From assembly GCA_021399435.1 (NCBI GenBank), contig JAJTUP010000015.1, forward strand, positions 496,001 to 560,000: a DNA stretch of 64,000 nucleotides, in the 5' to 3' direction. A program made the translations under genes and the position numbers. This DNA is from Diaporthe sp. PMI_573 (taxonomy: Eukaryota > Ascomycota > Sordariomycetes > Diaporthales > Diaporthaceae). Under the pieces are notes generated by a model. The model did not search any database. It was not told the origin of the DNA and saw only the letters and a program-made list of their open reading frames with translations. Below, in pieces: positions 21,798 to 39,013 of this stretch (the first letter of the stretch is position 1; each line of letters starts with the position of its first letter).

Positions 21798-23134
21798 ATG
21801 ACTTTCGAGGCTATCAATGAGCAAACTGGGGGGCTGGAAATGTCCACTTCTAGCGAGGCAAAGCGTTCCGAGCCGGGTGTTCTGAAAATCCCAGTGGAGC
21901 TTATTGTAAAGATCATTGAGCTTATAGACTTTCACAGTGTGTTAAGTCTTGTTCGAGCAAACAAGAGGTTCAAGGAAATCTACGAGGGAAATCGAGGGCA
22001 TATCCTCTTGTCTGTCTTGCAGACAGAGCTGAGCCCCTTCGATGAAGCACTGCAAATCATTACGTTCAAGCCTGAGGACATTGAGGTGCCTCTAGGCCCC
22101 TGCTTACGCCGAAGGATATACCACAAGAACAAGCTGGTTTGCGAGGGAGAGAAACCGCAGCCAGGGGATGCAGACCATGTCTTACTCCCGCCTGCTCTAC
22201 TTGATGATGGGCACTTTGAGCGTCTCCTTAGCCTGTTTGAAACCGTCAAAGCGTGGGAGCAGCTTTTCCCTCGCTACAGGTTCCAGCCGGCGTCGGATTG
22301 TCGAGAGTTGCATCCTCGCGAGTCCAACAGGCTACGAGCAGCTCTGTACCGCTGGATGTCTTACGCCCAATTCTTCCACGGCGATCTCCCGCGGCCAAAC
22401 AGCTTCGTGCCTCAGCACGGCTCCACAGATATTCGATGCAAGCGGCTCCGGCTGCTATCGGATCATGAACTGCACGAATTGGATGACTTGTGGGAGACCG
22501 TACAACGCATGGTGAAGGGGGACATATGCCCTTCTACAGAGGCAGTGTTGAAAGAAATGGTAATTTACCGGTCTGATTCATTCACACTCGGACCAGATGC
22601 TAATCAAAGATTCAGGACTATTCAATCTCTCGGGAGGAGGCAGAGCGGATCGGCTTTGGCACGTCCAGGCTGAGCCTCATGCGAGCTGCGTTCAGCTGGA
22701 ACGATTCGACCTTTGTGGACTTTGACACCAATGTCAATTCCGCCATCGTGGATACTTTTCTCAAGCTGTCGCCGGCTGAGATCCTTGGTTTCGCGTCTAA
22801 CAAGTCCACATATCCTAAAGACAGGTTGGTTCGAGAGGTTTGCCTGGCTCACCCAAGCATCCTCCTCGACCGACAAAGCCTTGGGCCGGCGCTCTCTGCA
22901 GTCAAGGACGAGCGGCTTGAAGATCATGACGCCGGAGTGTCGATGGAGTGTCACGGTGCTTTCAAAGACGTGAAGAACGGCGATAGCGGGGGGATTCTAG
23001 ACTTCCATCTCTGGGATGAGGAGATACGGGGGGAGTGGTCTTGTGAGGGCAAGAGGGCACTCAGCTGGTCTGCTCAAGAGGAGCCAGATCTGGGGATCCG
23101 CGTTGTGATGAACAGAGGTCGACTGGAGCCGTAG
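21798..23134 (+). CDS. F-box domain protein
   Basis: Two exons, 21798-22559 and 22616-23134, giving 426 residues. The 56-nt intron has a gtaatt donor, a GCTAAT branch site and a ttcag acceptor; phase is 0 on both sides. Residues about 25-70, VLKIPVELIVKIIELIDFHS and VLSLVRANKRFKEIYEGNRG, form an F-box: a helical motif that binds Skp1 and brings substrates to SCF ubiquitin ligases. The rest (PFDEALQIITFKPEDIEVPL, LFPRYRFQPASDCRELHPRE, WMSYAQFFHGDLPRPNSF) has the pattern of the large, fast-evolving family of fungal F-box proteins without WD40 or LRR repeats. The target is unknown. An upstream in-frame GTG is not a likely start, so the first ATG is used. Confidence 0.75.
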
Positions 23135-24333
23135 ACTGGAGCCGTGGACGGGTCGAATCACTCTGTTCTGCGCGTTGGTGCGGCGTGAGGCCGAATGAAT
23201 GAGTGCCAGACACACACGCCTGGATCTCACACCTGACAAGAGGTACATTGCTGTAGTGTCTTAATGCAACCTCCCTTGTACAGTCTGGGTTTTCTTTGTT
23301 GCCTGAATGTATACTTATAATTCTTGTGAAGAGGCTGGGGAGTGCTGGGCGCCGTGGAAGCAGTCACAAGCCATGAGCGTTTCAGACAGCTAGGTTATGT
23401 ATGATGTTCTGTGGAAAAGTGAGTATAGTGTGGTATATAACTTTACCTTTTCGTTTCAATGCAGAAATAACGGATTGCAGCCAGTGCCCTGCGAATGCGT
23501 GGTGAACAGAGCAAGTGGCGTCCTACTCTGGGTGAGCGGTGTTATGGCCCTAGCGTGGCCTGGCCAGGCCGGCCTCGAGACTGCGACCAGCCGCGTCACA
23601 AGTCGGGAAATTCATCCTTATCCCTCACAACCACCCCGGCTTACATCGACTACCACGGCGCGCGGCGCCCCTCCGAAGCATCTCACTGGGCTGCCACGGC
23701 CGAAGAAGCCTCTGAAATCCACCTCGAAAAAGGCAACATTTGTTTCAGCCCCGTGCTCGAGGCGCCAGTCGGTGACGCGCATCGACTGCACCCGTGGATT
23801 AGCCCTGTGCCTTCCTGAAGCAGCCTTGCAGCTGTTGCAGGACGCCTCCACCAAACGACATCACGCTGTTCTGTAAGCTGGGTTTCTCTGATTTGTACCA
23901 TAAAATAAAAACGCTAGGGATCCCAAGCATCTCAAAGCGAGCGCAAACGCTGTCTCGTGGTTTTTGGGTGTCTCAGGAGACAGGCGTCCTGTTCCGGCCA
24001 AGTGATCAAGCGATCATGTGCTTCACCGGTGAGACTACAACCCGCCGCGCCTCTCTGCGTCTTAGATGCAAGCGAGTTCAGTTGCTCGCTAGCACCCGTG
24101 CCTACATGCCTACGTGCCTCGAGGGGATTTGAACTCATAGACAAAGACAGCTCTCGCTCAACGGACAACAGCCGGCCACAACCGTATCATTACAAATCGC
24201 AGCATCTTTGCTGCACCTCTTGAGCGCACCTGACTGACCCCTCTCAGGCTGATTTCTGAACAGCATAAGAACTCCTGTTGCATCCTGGTACAGTTGAGAG
24301 GCAGGTGGTCGTTTGGGGCCTCGTCCCTGGACA
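23135..24333. other. Spacer upstream of the HDA1 gene
   Basis: 1.2 kb with scattered short open frames (for example 23397-23876) but no protein family or intron pattern that supports a gene. It presumably includes the HDA1 promoter and leader. Confidence 0.5.
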
Positions 24334-26836
24334 ATGGTCCTGACCACCACGATGGAGGAAGTGGACAACGACGTCGCCATGGAGGTCGACAATCCAGACG
24401 ACCCCACCACCTTCGTCTTTGAGGACTTTGGCAATCCTTCTGCAGGCTTTCAGAACAGCACACCGTCAGATGAGATTGATGAAGAGGCTGAGTCGGATAC
24501 GCCGCTGGACTCGAGGGATCCGGAGCTCATGGCTCAGGGACGGCGGCAACTATCCACAGGATGTTGCTACGACGACAGGATGAAGCTGCATGCAAATGCT
24601 GACTTTGGCCCAAAACCGCACCATCCGGAGGATCCCGGGCGCATCGAGGCCATCATGATGAAGTTCAAGAAGGCAGGCTTGATTTTCATGGGAAGTGACT
24701 CTGACTATGTCGAGGTTCTGCGAACGAATCCCACAAGGTACATGTCGAGAATTCCGGCACGGGAGGCTCTGGAGTCAGAAATATGCAACGTGCACCTGCC
24801 ACAGCATTATTCCTGGGTTCGTGCCCTGTCTCACAAGTCTACAGAGGAACTCCGGCAAATCACCAAGTTGATGGACCTTGGAAGGGAGTCTATTTACGTT
24901 GGCAGCATGACCTTTGAGGCCTCCCTCGTTTCTGCCGGTGGCGCCATCGAGACATGCAAGAGCGTAGTTGCTGGCGACGTCAAAAACGCCTTCGCAATCA
25001 TTCGCCCACCTGGACATCACGCAGAGTACGACATGCCCATGGGATTTTGTATGTTCAACAACGTGCCCATCGCAGCACGATGCTGCCAGATCGAATACCC
25101 AGATATCTGCCGCAAGATCCTGATCCTTGACTGGGATGTCCACCACGGCAATGGCATCCAAAACATCTTTTACGACAACCCGAACGTGCTGTACATCTCC
25201 CTTCATGTCTACCAGAACGGCGCTTTCTATCCTGGACCGCCTGACAACGATAACATTGCCGATGGCGGGCTGGACAAGTGCGGCTCAGATGCAGGCATAG
25301 GGAAGAATGTCAACATTGGCTGGCACGATCAGGGTATGGGCGATGGCGAGTACTTGGCCGCCTTCCAGAAGATCGTCATGCCCATTGCACAGGAGTTCGA
25401 TCCTGACTTGGTCATCATCTCCGCCGGCTTCGACGCCGCAGACGGCGACGAGCTGGGCGGGTGCTTCGTGACGCCACAATGCTACGCCCACATGACACAC
25501 ATGCTCATGTCTCTTGCCGGCGGGAAACTGGCCGTCTGCCTCGAGGGTGGCTACAACCTGCGCGCCATATCCGACTCTGCTCTCGCCGTGGCGAGAACCC
25601 TGATGGGCGAGCCGCCGCCGAGGATCAGCCTTCCTAAGATCAGCAAGGAGGCTGCAAAAGTTTTGTCTTATGTCCAGGCATACCAGGCTCCATACTGGGA
25701 ATGCATGCGTCGCAACATCATGAGCGTTCCCGACATTGTGCGCAATGACGGGAAGAGGCTGAACGAGGTCCTGAGGGGCTACCAGCGCCAGAACCTTTCG
25801 CAGAATTATGGCATGTGCCCGCTATATATCCAACGAGACGCGCTCTTCAGGACGTATGAGAACCAGGTGTTGGTGACGCCGGAAATCGATGTGGCCAGGT
25901 ACATCCTAGTCATCATTCATGACCCGTGAGTCTGTTCTCGTCCCCAGGCTAATGCAGAGTGAGTACTGATGGCTGCAGGCCTGAGGTACTGGCCCAACCT
26001 GACCCCTTGAACAAGACACTGGAACCCGGCAACGCTTGGGTGGTAAGTGACTGACCGTAAAGCCCAAAAACTCGTGCTCCCATGTACTGATCCTAAGGCC
26101 ATGTAGGTCGATGGCGTCACGCAATATGTCGACTGGGCAGTGTCGAAGAAGTTCGGAATCATGGACATCAATGTTCCTCGTAATCCGACGGTACGTGTAT
26201 TCCATCTGATCTCTAATTCCGGATTACACTAACATGATTCTAGGGCAACATGCCTTACACGCCCGATGTAGAGGAGAAACAGCTCGAGGCGGAGATCAAG
26301 GAGCTGATCTGCTACCTCTGGGACAATTACATACAGCTGTACGAGAATGCTGATGAGGTCTTCGTCATGGGCGTCGGGTATGCTTATCTTGGAGTCAAGA
26401 TGCTCCTTTTAAATAGAGGCAAGTGTGGTGATACCTACCCAGGCTTTGCGCGTTTGCGCGATACCATTTGTCCAGCAATCAGACTGACAAAACCACAGAC
26501 TGCAAGATGAAGGTTTCGGGTGTGGTCAACTTCGTGACGGGCTCCCTGCGACCCATCCGGTCTGACACAGACGAACGCCTATCAGCTTGGTACAAGGAGA
26601 ATTCGAGAGTGTACGTGTCAAAGGAGCACTCGTGCTGGACGGACCCCAAGCTGCAGGGCAAGGTTAGGAAGAAGCGCTTCGGCACGGTGCTCCACAGCCC
26701 GGCGGCTTCGCTCAATGGCATGATGAAGGAGCACGCAAAGGAGGTGCAGGATTGGATCGCGGCCCGAAGCTTCGAGCTACCGCGCGCGGGGACTGGAGGG
26801 GATAGCACGGAGGACGAGATCAACAAGCTGGCTTAG
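24334..26836 (+). CDS. HDA1: Class II histone deacetylase HDA1 with Arb2 domain
   Basis: Five exons: 24334-25925, 25979-26042, 26107-26190, 26244-26418 and 26499-26836, giving 750 residues. The catalytic domain (about 85-445) carries IIRPPGHHAEYDMPMGFCMF (His pair about 227), ILDWDVHHGNGIQNIFYDNP (zinc ligands Asp and His), ISAGFDAADGDELGG (ligand Asp) and CLEGGYNL. All key residues are present. The C-terminal part (about 490-740: RYILVIIHDPPEV, VEEKQLEAEIKELICYLWDN, VFVMGVGYAYLGVKMLLLNR, GVVNFVTGSLRPI) is the Arb2-like domain found in yeast Hda1 and fungal HdaA. The enzyme deacetylates histones H3 and H2B and silences genes; HdaA-type enzymes also influence secondary metabolism. The last intron (26419-26498) uses a GC donor (gcaagt), chosen because it leaves the conserved NRDCK junction. 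Donors GTGATA nine bases on would add three residues. Confidence 0.93.
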
Positions 26837-26950
26837 GAGGCTGGCGTTGGTCCTCTGACACCCACCAGACGTGAACTGCGGCAGCCGCAGCCGGATATGA
26901 GAGTGATTGCGGATTCGGATGAGGACGTGTGGGAGCTTCCGGGATAATAG

Positions 26951-26980
26951 ATACCGTTGCGTACCGTTGCGTACCGTTGC
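26951..26980. repeat. Tandem repeat, 10-bp unit x3
   Basis: Three adjacent copies of RTACCGTTGC (first copy begins with A, the other two with G) in the 3' region of HDA1. Confidence 0.85.
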
Positions 26981-27159
26981 GTGGGCCTTTGGGCAGACAA
27001 GCCCGGGAGGTTCTCAGCTGGGCAGTCTGGTAATTTTGGGGGTTGTGCGATTGAGAAAATGCAGTTGATCACTTCCGGGCTTCTTTTCAGCCCTGTCTCA
27101 AGGCATGGTACTTCTTGGACTGCTTGGGGCATGAAAGAGAGCAAAGAAAAGAGGAAGGC

Positions 27160-27210
27160 GCTTATCGAGGAGTCTTATCGATAAGATAAGCCTGCCGCCA
27201 GGAGCCAAAT
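27160..27210. promoter_or_regulatory. GATA-type palindrome upstream of the RS-rich gene
   Basis: A half-site CTTATCGA (27160-27167) is followed by the full 12-bp palindrome CTTATCGATAAG (27173-27184). ATAAG, CCTGCCGCCAG and an AAATTT come next. The order palindrome / CCTGCC..CCAG / AAATTT is the same as upstream of BRX1. Promoter function is inferred. Confidence 0.45.
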
Positions 27211-27866
27211 TTCCATAGGCAGCGGCTAGCCTTATGCCAACCATCGTCGCCCATTTCTCGCAGTCAGAACGTTCATCCAGAACCGCCCAAAACCAACACC
27301 CCCAACTTGACGCCCCACCTGACCATCCTCCCGATACTCATCCATCATATTTGAGGCCTGCAATCGCGAAACTCATAGCTTCCAAGTTGCCCTTGCATGT
27401 ATTGACCGGTTTGCCGGCCGGGCTAGAACCTCTTGCTGGACTCATCTCAGCCGTTCGGAGCCCTGCGGGAGGCTAGGGGACCATTATGGATCGGGACCGG
27501 CCAGCACCAAGCAGAAGGTTAGTCAAAGTGCTATTGTGTTTTGAATTTGCAATTATTGTCTTCAGTTTTCATGGCCTCTGCCCTGCACTAGCCCACGGGC
27601 TTTGGCCTATTGTGCCTCTTGGTGGACAATCGGGCTTTCCCCCCCAAAGTTGGGACGGGACTAGACAATTCAGAATTCCTAGGTGAATAAGGCATATGCG
27701 CGGATGATGAAGAATTGGGAGAAATGGTCCTCAGCGGTTATAAACCCACGCGCACATTGGATTCGAGGTAGTCTCGAGTCTTTTCTTCAGGGTGGCACAC
27801 GGAGCCTTTCGAATCGTCTATGTCTTTTCTGTGAACGACATAGTCGACGAGAAGATCTGTGTGGAA

Positions 27867-30259
27867 ATGGCTTCCGCCGAGAGCAACCCGCGTATGAGCA
27901 TCAACTACCTTCTCTCCCCTTCATACTATCCGCCGACCCCTTCTCCTCCTCATCCGCCTCATCCTCCTCCTCCTCCTCCTCCTCATCCGCCTCATCCTCC
28001 TCCTCCTCCTCCTCCGCCTCCTCCGCCTCCTCCGCCTCCCCTTCACCCTCCATTCACCAACGGCTCAATGCCGATAAACTTGCTGGCTGCACCCCTCGAC
28101 CCTCCAATCGCCGACGGGGGCTCGGTGCTTGAGATTACGTCGTTTGAGGGGGACGAGGAGGCCGCGAATACTCCCTCCAGTCCAAGGGACCAGCCGCCAG
28201 GACCACCTGCGGTTGACGGCTCTCCCCTGGTTTGGGGTCCGCCTAGCCTCACTTCTTCTCCTCTACCCACTCACACCCCAACCGGCACTCGTCTCAGGGG
28301 CACACCAACTCCGCCTCGCTCTTCTATTATGTTCGCGCCACCGAGCCCGAATATCATCACGTTCCCTTCTCATCGTGAGACTGATCTGATTCGACCCAGA
28401 TACGATGACGGAGAGGTGGTCCGATATGGGGCCGGAGAATCATACAGGCCCTTTAACAGCGGCAGCAGCAACACCAGAGACCGGTCACCACGCAGAGGCC
28501 GGAGCCCACTGAGAGATAGGGACAGGGACAGGGACCGCGAACGAGACAGGGACAGGGACAGAGATAGGGATCGGGACAGGGACAGAGACAGAGACAGAGA
28601 CAGAGACAGAGACCTCCGACCGAGAACACCGCCCCCCGTCACAAGCGATAGCTACGTTCCAGGCAGGTCCCCGCGGCGCCGCTCCAGGAGTGCCGATCGG
28701 TACAGGGGACCCGACCGAGGCCGCGACGTTGTTGGCGGTGGGGAGAGTTGGCGACGACGGGACAGCAGCCGCGGCCGGGCCAGAAGTCCAGTCAGGCGCC
28801 CGTCACCTCGAAGGAGCCCCCGACGGTCTCCACCACGCTACTCGCCTGCCCCGAGGCGGGATGATAGGTTTCCAGACAGAGCACGGTCCCCACGCCGTGA
28901 CTTTGACAGCAGAGACGCTAGGTGAGCTCCACCATTTGTCCCCTCCCCTCCTTCGATCCACTCTGTTCCACCTCATCACCAACCCCGACGACAACCATCA
29001 TGACACGGCGAAGGGGGCACAACGGCCCGTACGATGATTGGTATGACGGCCGAGACTACGACAGTTACTTACGACGGCGGTCATTCTACAGACGAAGATC
29101 ACGATCCCCGTTTGATCGCGACCGACGCGACCGGCCCCGATCTCCTTTCCGCCGCTCTCCCCCAGCTGGACCTCGAGGCGACAGATCTTACCGGCCCCGA
29201 TCGCGTTCCCCAGATCGCCCAGATCGCTCAGATCGTCGCGATGACCGATATGGCCCAAGCTCGAGTTACAGGCAGCGCTCACCTGTCAGAGAGCGTGAGG
29301 TCGTCCCCTCTGCCATCACATCGCGCTCAAACTCGCGCTCTCGCGTCTCGTCGCCTCGCCCTCCCTCTCGCGGCCTCGATATCCGTTCTCGACCACGTTC
29401 GCCCGTTTCACGGTCCCCAGCTGGTCTGAGCGGCGCCAACTCTATCCCTGTGCCTGCTCGCACGTCAACACCCAGAGCCGCGGCTGAGCCTTTTCAGACA
29501 CCCCTCAAGTCACCACAGCGCGCCAAGTCGCCGCCTCGGGGCCCAGCAGCCCTGAGGGCCCCTCCTACCGGTCCTAGCGCTACGAGAAACTTTAGTACCC
29601 CTCATGCGACTCCTGCTGCCTTGAGATCCACGCCAGCACCATCTTACTCTTCGCGTGCAGATACCCCCAGCCCAACGGTTCCGCCCTCGGGTCCTCGTGG
29701 CTATGGCCCTCCGAGAGGCAACAGCTTCAGCTCTCGTGGTCGAGGAGGAGGAGGATGGGGCACTCCGGCTTCTCGACAGCATTTCGCACCGGCGCCCGCC
29801 GCATCACCAGCGACGCCTCCCACCGGTCCCAGCACTGTCCCCACTGGCCCGCGCGCATCTTTCTCATCCAGAGACACACCCGCGCCGTCTCCTTCTATCA
29901 CCACCAAGCCCTTCAACCCACCTACCGGCCCTGCTGCGCAAGGAGGTCAGCGCCAGACCCTCGCCCAGAATCTCATTGCTTCGATGCCACACATAGTGCC
30001 CGGCGGCAAGCTCGACCCGGCCTCAACGCCTCTGGTGACCGGCGTGACGAAGGATCTCGAGGCTCACCATCGCCGCCTGAAGGAGGAGGAAGAGCGCATC
30101 CGCGAGGAACTCAAGGCCAGAGACGAAAAGCTGCGCAAGAGCCTGCGCATGTGGGAGAAGCTCGAGCGCGAGTCCAAGAGCTTCGAGCTCAAGAGCGACC
30201 TGAGCGAGAACTCCCTCAGGACCATCGCCGGGGAGGGCGTGGGCGGTGCTGCGTTCTAG
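27867..30259 (+). CDS. RS/RD-rich low-complexity protein, unknown function
   Basis: Two exons are supported: 27867-28921 and 29014-30259, intron 28922-29013 (gtgagc donor, cgaag acceptor, phase kept). The product has about 766 residues. The N-terminus (MASAESNPRMSINYLLSPSY) leads into a poly-Pro tract (encoded 27942-28050). INLLAAPLDPPIADGGS, an RD dipeptide run (28519-28613) and many RSP/SPRR repeats follow, with a Gly/Pro-rich stretch after the intron. A conserved-looking C-terminus has SMPHIVPGGKLDPASTPLVT, a charged helix (LEAHHRRLKEEEERIREEL) and a tail ending GEGVGGAAF. RS/RD tracts suggest a nuclear RNA-processing or transcription-coupled protein, but no folded domain was recognised. 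The start is uncertain: an upstream exon 27486-27517 (MDRDRPAPSRR) could splice by a 273-nt intron to the ttcttcag acceptor at 27790 in the same frame. Confidence 0.65.
28519..28613 (+). repeat. Hexamer repeat encoding Arg-Asp dipeptides
   Basis: Imperfect GGGACA/GAGACA hexamers that translate as (RD)n with an occasional RE inside the RS-rich protein. It is coding and may vary in length between strains. Confidence 0.85.
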
Positions 30260-31175
30260 TCAATGGAGCTCCCCGAGGGTTGGATAAAGAATTACCTTTG
30301 CAAGGCCGGAGGAGTTCCTCTTCGGGTTGCTTCTTACGAGCGACGAATTGCCCAGCTCTAAGACATACGGATCGATTACACGGAGATCCGGCTTCTTGGC
30401 ACCTACTTATTCATTCGAGATGCCCTCTTGCGTGGACATGGGCGGAACTTTTGTAGATCCCAAAAGAAAGGAGGGAAGGGTTGGGCTGCTTTGCGCTCGC
30501 TGTACGATATGATACGATACGATTACTCGCATCCTTGACCCGCCTGCTGCCTGCCTTCTCTATTTCACTCACGCCGTCCGTGGCATATCCCTCGAAATTT
30601 GCAGGCAGCTTGAGGCGATGGCCCAAGGATGGAGCTTGAGACGGTTGAGACTTGCGAGATTTGGTCTGGTCTGGTCTGGCCTGGCGGGCCAGTCTGGCGG
30701 TGTCTCACGTCTGGCTCGACTTCAGGACGAAGTCAATAGTTGGCTTGAGAATGCTTTGGAAGGCAAGCTGAACAAGAGAACAAATTAATGCTCCTCATAG
30801 ATCGAAGTAATGAAAATCATCGTGGAAACAACTTGCTGCCAGTATTATTCACAGTGCTCTCTGAGGTCTTTGACTTGATCTTATTTTTTTATTTTTTTTT
30901 TCTCATTTTCTACAGTTGCGTAGCGACTAAACCACTACTACTGTCTAATGGACCGACTCCATTACCCTTCCAATGACCGCAGCAGCCGTTGGACGTTACC
31001 GACTTTTATTGCTTCCAAATCATATCAGGCCTTTTTTTGGTTCCGGTTTGTGAGCATCCTGCACGTTCCAGTGCGGGGCTCCTGGGTTGCCGTCTTGCGC
31101 GGTCCTGACCGCATGCTGCATGTGGTCGACTCTTGTTTTCACACCAACTTGCACGGAGCTGACGTGCTGACCAAC
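30260..31175. other. Convergent 3' spacer before GAPDH
   Basis: No gene recognised. Contains a T-rich run at 30882-30902 and GGTCT repeats at 30661-30690, and the 3' untranslated regions of the two convergent genes. Confidence 0.55.
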
Positions 31176-36547
<5,372 letters not shown>

Positions 36548-38774
36548 CTAGATAAGATGTATATCTTCTGCCTCCGACCCCAGTTCCTGAACCTCACCGT
36601 TCATCATCCCATGAACATACGCCGCAGCCACTAATGTGTATTCCCCATCTTGCCCGCTCACTTTGCGCAGGACATGCGGTGTCACTGCTCCATTGAAAAT
36701 ACATACCACATCTCCCTCCTGAAGCCCCACATCGCCACACCCAATGCGCCCGTCGGCCGTGGTGAACAACTGTCTACCGGCCTGGATTTCGTTCATGTTT
36801 TCTTGTGAAGGACATTGGCCGGGAATGTTGTGCAAGGGCTATGGTTTCCCAGTCCTCCTCGGTCAATGTGTGGCGGCCCTCACTAAATATTCCATCGTAG
36901 CTGCCGTACCTGCCGGCGTGTTTCGTCAGCCTTAAGTCAGGACGAACAAAGTCATTCCCATACTCACCTCTTTTCCAATTATTCGAGTTTTATCTTTGTA
37001 TTCGAGGTCCGAGTGTGAAAGTCTCGGACGGCGTGTAATGTATCGCATGTGAATTCTGAGTCGCCTGCCGAAAGGACGGTCTGATTCCCGACCAGAGTTC
37101 GCCAGTGTGTCCAAGCTCATAGTCCCCTCGTCCCCAGCCCCGTTCCCCCGAGGGCCTAGGACCTTGGCTGCGATCTCATCTTCCAACTCTCCTATCGTTG
37201 AATGCAGATTGAAAGCCTCAATCACAATTTTGCCTGGACTGAAGTCAATTTCAAGGAAAAGCCAGGTAGACAGACCTCTTTCAGACCACCGAACACTGTC
37301 CCTTTGATCACAATCGCGTTCAGGCTCCCTCCTCTTCTTCTATCCGGCTCTCCGGCATCAGTTGTGTAAATATAACCACCTGGTGGGATTATACAATGCC
37401 GCTGATACCATTTTGCCCTGAAAATCCCATCTTGGCCAACAACGAAAGCGAGAATGGCGTGCTTGGTCTACGCTGAATCGGCAGGTCTGGATACCAGCTA
37501 GGAAGCCCGGCGGTCTTGTTTGGCAAGCACGCGTAGCTGAATAATTCCGATAGAAATCTGTGGCTAGTGTGTTCCTTTAGGCGCCGACTGCGCTTGAGAA
37601 CATAGCCCATGAATACTGTGTACCGTTCCGCAAGATTATGCCTACCCTCCAAGCCCAGGGCTTTGATCTCGGCCTTGGCCTCAGTCAAACCTAGAACCCC
37701 GACGACGCGGTCGTGTGGCTTCTCACACCGTTGTGACATTGTGGTCAGGAAGAGGCCGGTCAGAAGTTGATCATCCTCCGCATCCTGTGAGACAGAGGTC
37801 TGCGGCGCAAGGAAAGGAATGGGCGTGGCGCGAGACGGCTCTTGCAACGGCGAGATTCCCTGGGGCTCCATATCAGGGTCTCGCTGAAAATGCCGCGCAC
37901 GACGATGATTTTAAAGGTGTGCACAAGCCTCACAAAGTTAATCCCATGCTTGGCGCCTTCCTTTTGGAAGATTTTGACACCCGGTCCCAAGTTGGTAACG
38001 TTGCCCTGGATAACAGCTATCATGAAATCTAGCAAATCCTGGAGCGCGTCGAACTCAACTGTGCTGTCACCGACAAGAGCCACCGGGAATTGTGCCAGAG
38101 CGAGCTCCTACACGACCCACAGTCTAGTGTACCATTGGTGGGACGCAATGTCGCTGAGGACGTTCCAGACTGGGGAGGATGCCTCCGGCATTGCCGTGTC
38201 TGGAAAGTCCGGCTCGGGCTGGAGCGGGTTCATCACGTATACGATGGCTGCCTTGCCGAGCTGGGCAAGCAAAGGAATCAGGGCGATGGCCGTATCAATG
38301 TGATCTTTCCCACGACCAGGTCCGAGCCACACGACGACCTCATTTGCGGTTCGGTAAAGATCGGCCATGCGGCCGATTTGTTCCATCTTCTCGAGTCCGT
38401 CCGACTGGTTCATATAGACGGCATCGATCCAAATCTGGCGTGGTGGGGAGCCTGCCCGCTTGAGGTGCCTCGCCAGGTACCGGTACATAGAGAAGGGCGT
38501 CGTACAGGTTCTTACAAACCATGATGGTCTGATCGTTGCATGTGATGGGGAAGGTCTGATCCTCGGGGTTGCCCCAGGCGTATGGAAGCGCATCATAGTC
38601 GCCAGGCGCAGTAGGCTTGCCCGTTCCCTCGTTGTTCAGCAGCGGTACTGAATTTAGCTCCCAGGTCAAATTCCCAGGATCGTCTAATCTGGGATTCAAG
38701 AGCCGGATCTCACCACTCTTGAGCGGAGAGTACTGGAAAGATGGTCCAGCCTTTGACATAATGGATACGCGCAA
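36548..38774 (-). pseudogene. Heterokaryon-incompatibility (HET) domain gene, multiply broken
   Basis: From 38759 the frame reads YSPLKSGEIRLLNPRLDD and YDALPYAWGNPEDQTFPI, the start of a HET domain. After ALLYV (38475-38492) the frame shifts by one to RHLKRAGSP, then RQIWIDAVYMNQSDGLEKME, ADLYRTANEVVVWLGPG and HQWYTRLWVV. Here TAG (38108-38110) stands where CAG (Gln, as in the usual WVVQE) is expected. The same frame goes on with ELALAQFPVALVGDS. Another shift near 37780-37870 leads to RVVGVLGL, further shifts follow below 37450, and the C-terminal segment GRQLFTTADGRIGCGDVGLQ to 36548 is in yet another frame. Intact HET proteins trigger cell death after fusion of unlike hyphae. This copy cannot make one. 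Confidence 0.85.
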
Positions 38775-38973
38775 CTGAAATTATGTGGGAATGAGACCCT
38801 GATCGGAGACGGTCCATGGAAGAATGCTTCGGGGGGCCTGTTTATTTCTTCACTATATTATCAACGTCTGCAGGCACCCAGCTTCTACGCAGTCAGACCT
38901 CGGGAGCGCCTATGCAGCCGGAGTACTGCGCCTTGTATTCATTGGCTGACAGATGTGTATTGGCTCCATACGT

Positions 38974-38991
38974 TGATTGATCGATCAATCA
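38974..38991. repeat. Perfect 18-bp palindrome
   Basis: TGATTGATCGATCAATCA reads the same on both strands. It lies just outside the ATAAGC-rich inverted-repeat segment. Confidence 0.85.
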
Positions 38992-39013
38992 GGATACGAA
39001 TGATCCTGCCCGT

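Noticed and set aside
24120..24145. GTTCAAATCCCC on the minus strand, like a B box
   Set aside because: No T-stem pairing and no A box at the proper distance.
27683..28132. Poly-Ser open frame
   Set aside because: Alternative frame of the CTC-rich poly-Pro tract; it breaks off where the coding frame continues.
28519..28613. Regular short repeats resembling an array
   Set aside because: Hexamers without spacers and coding for RD; not a CRISPR-type array, which would not be expected in a fungus.
28370..28642. Leu-Ser repeat frame on the minus strand
   Set aside because: Mirror of the RD hexamer repeat.
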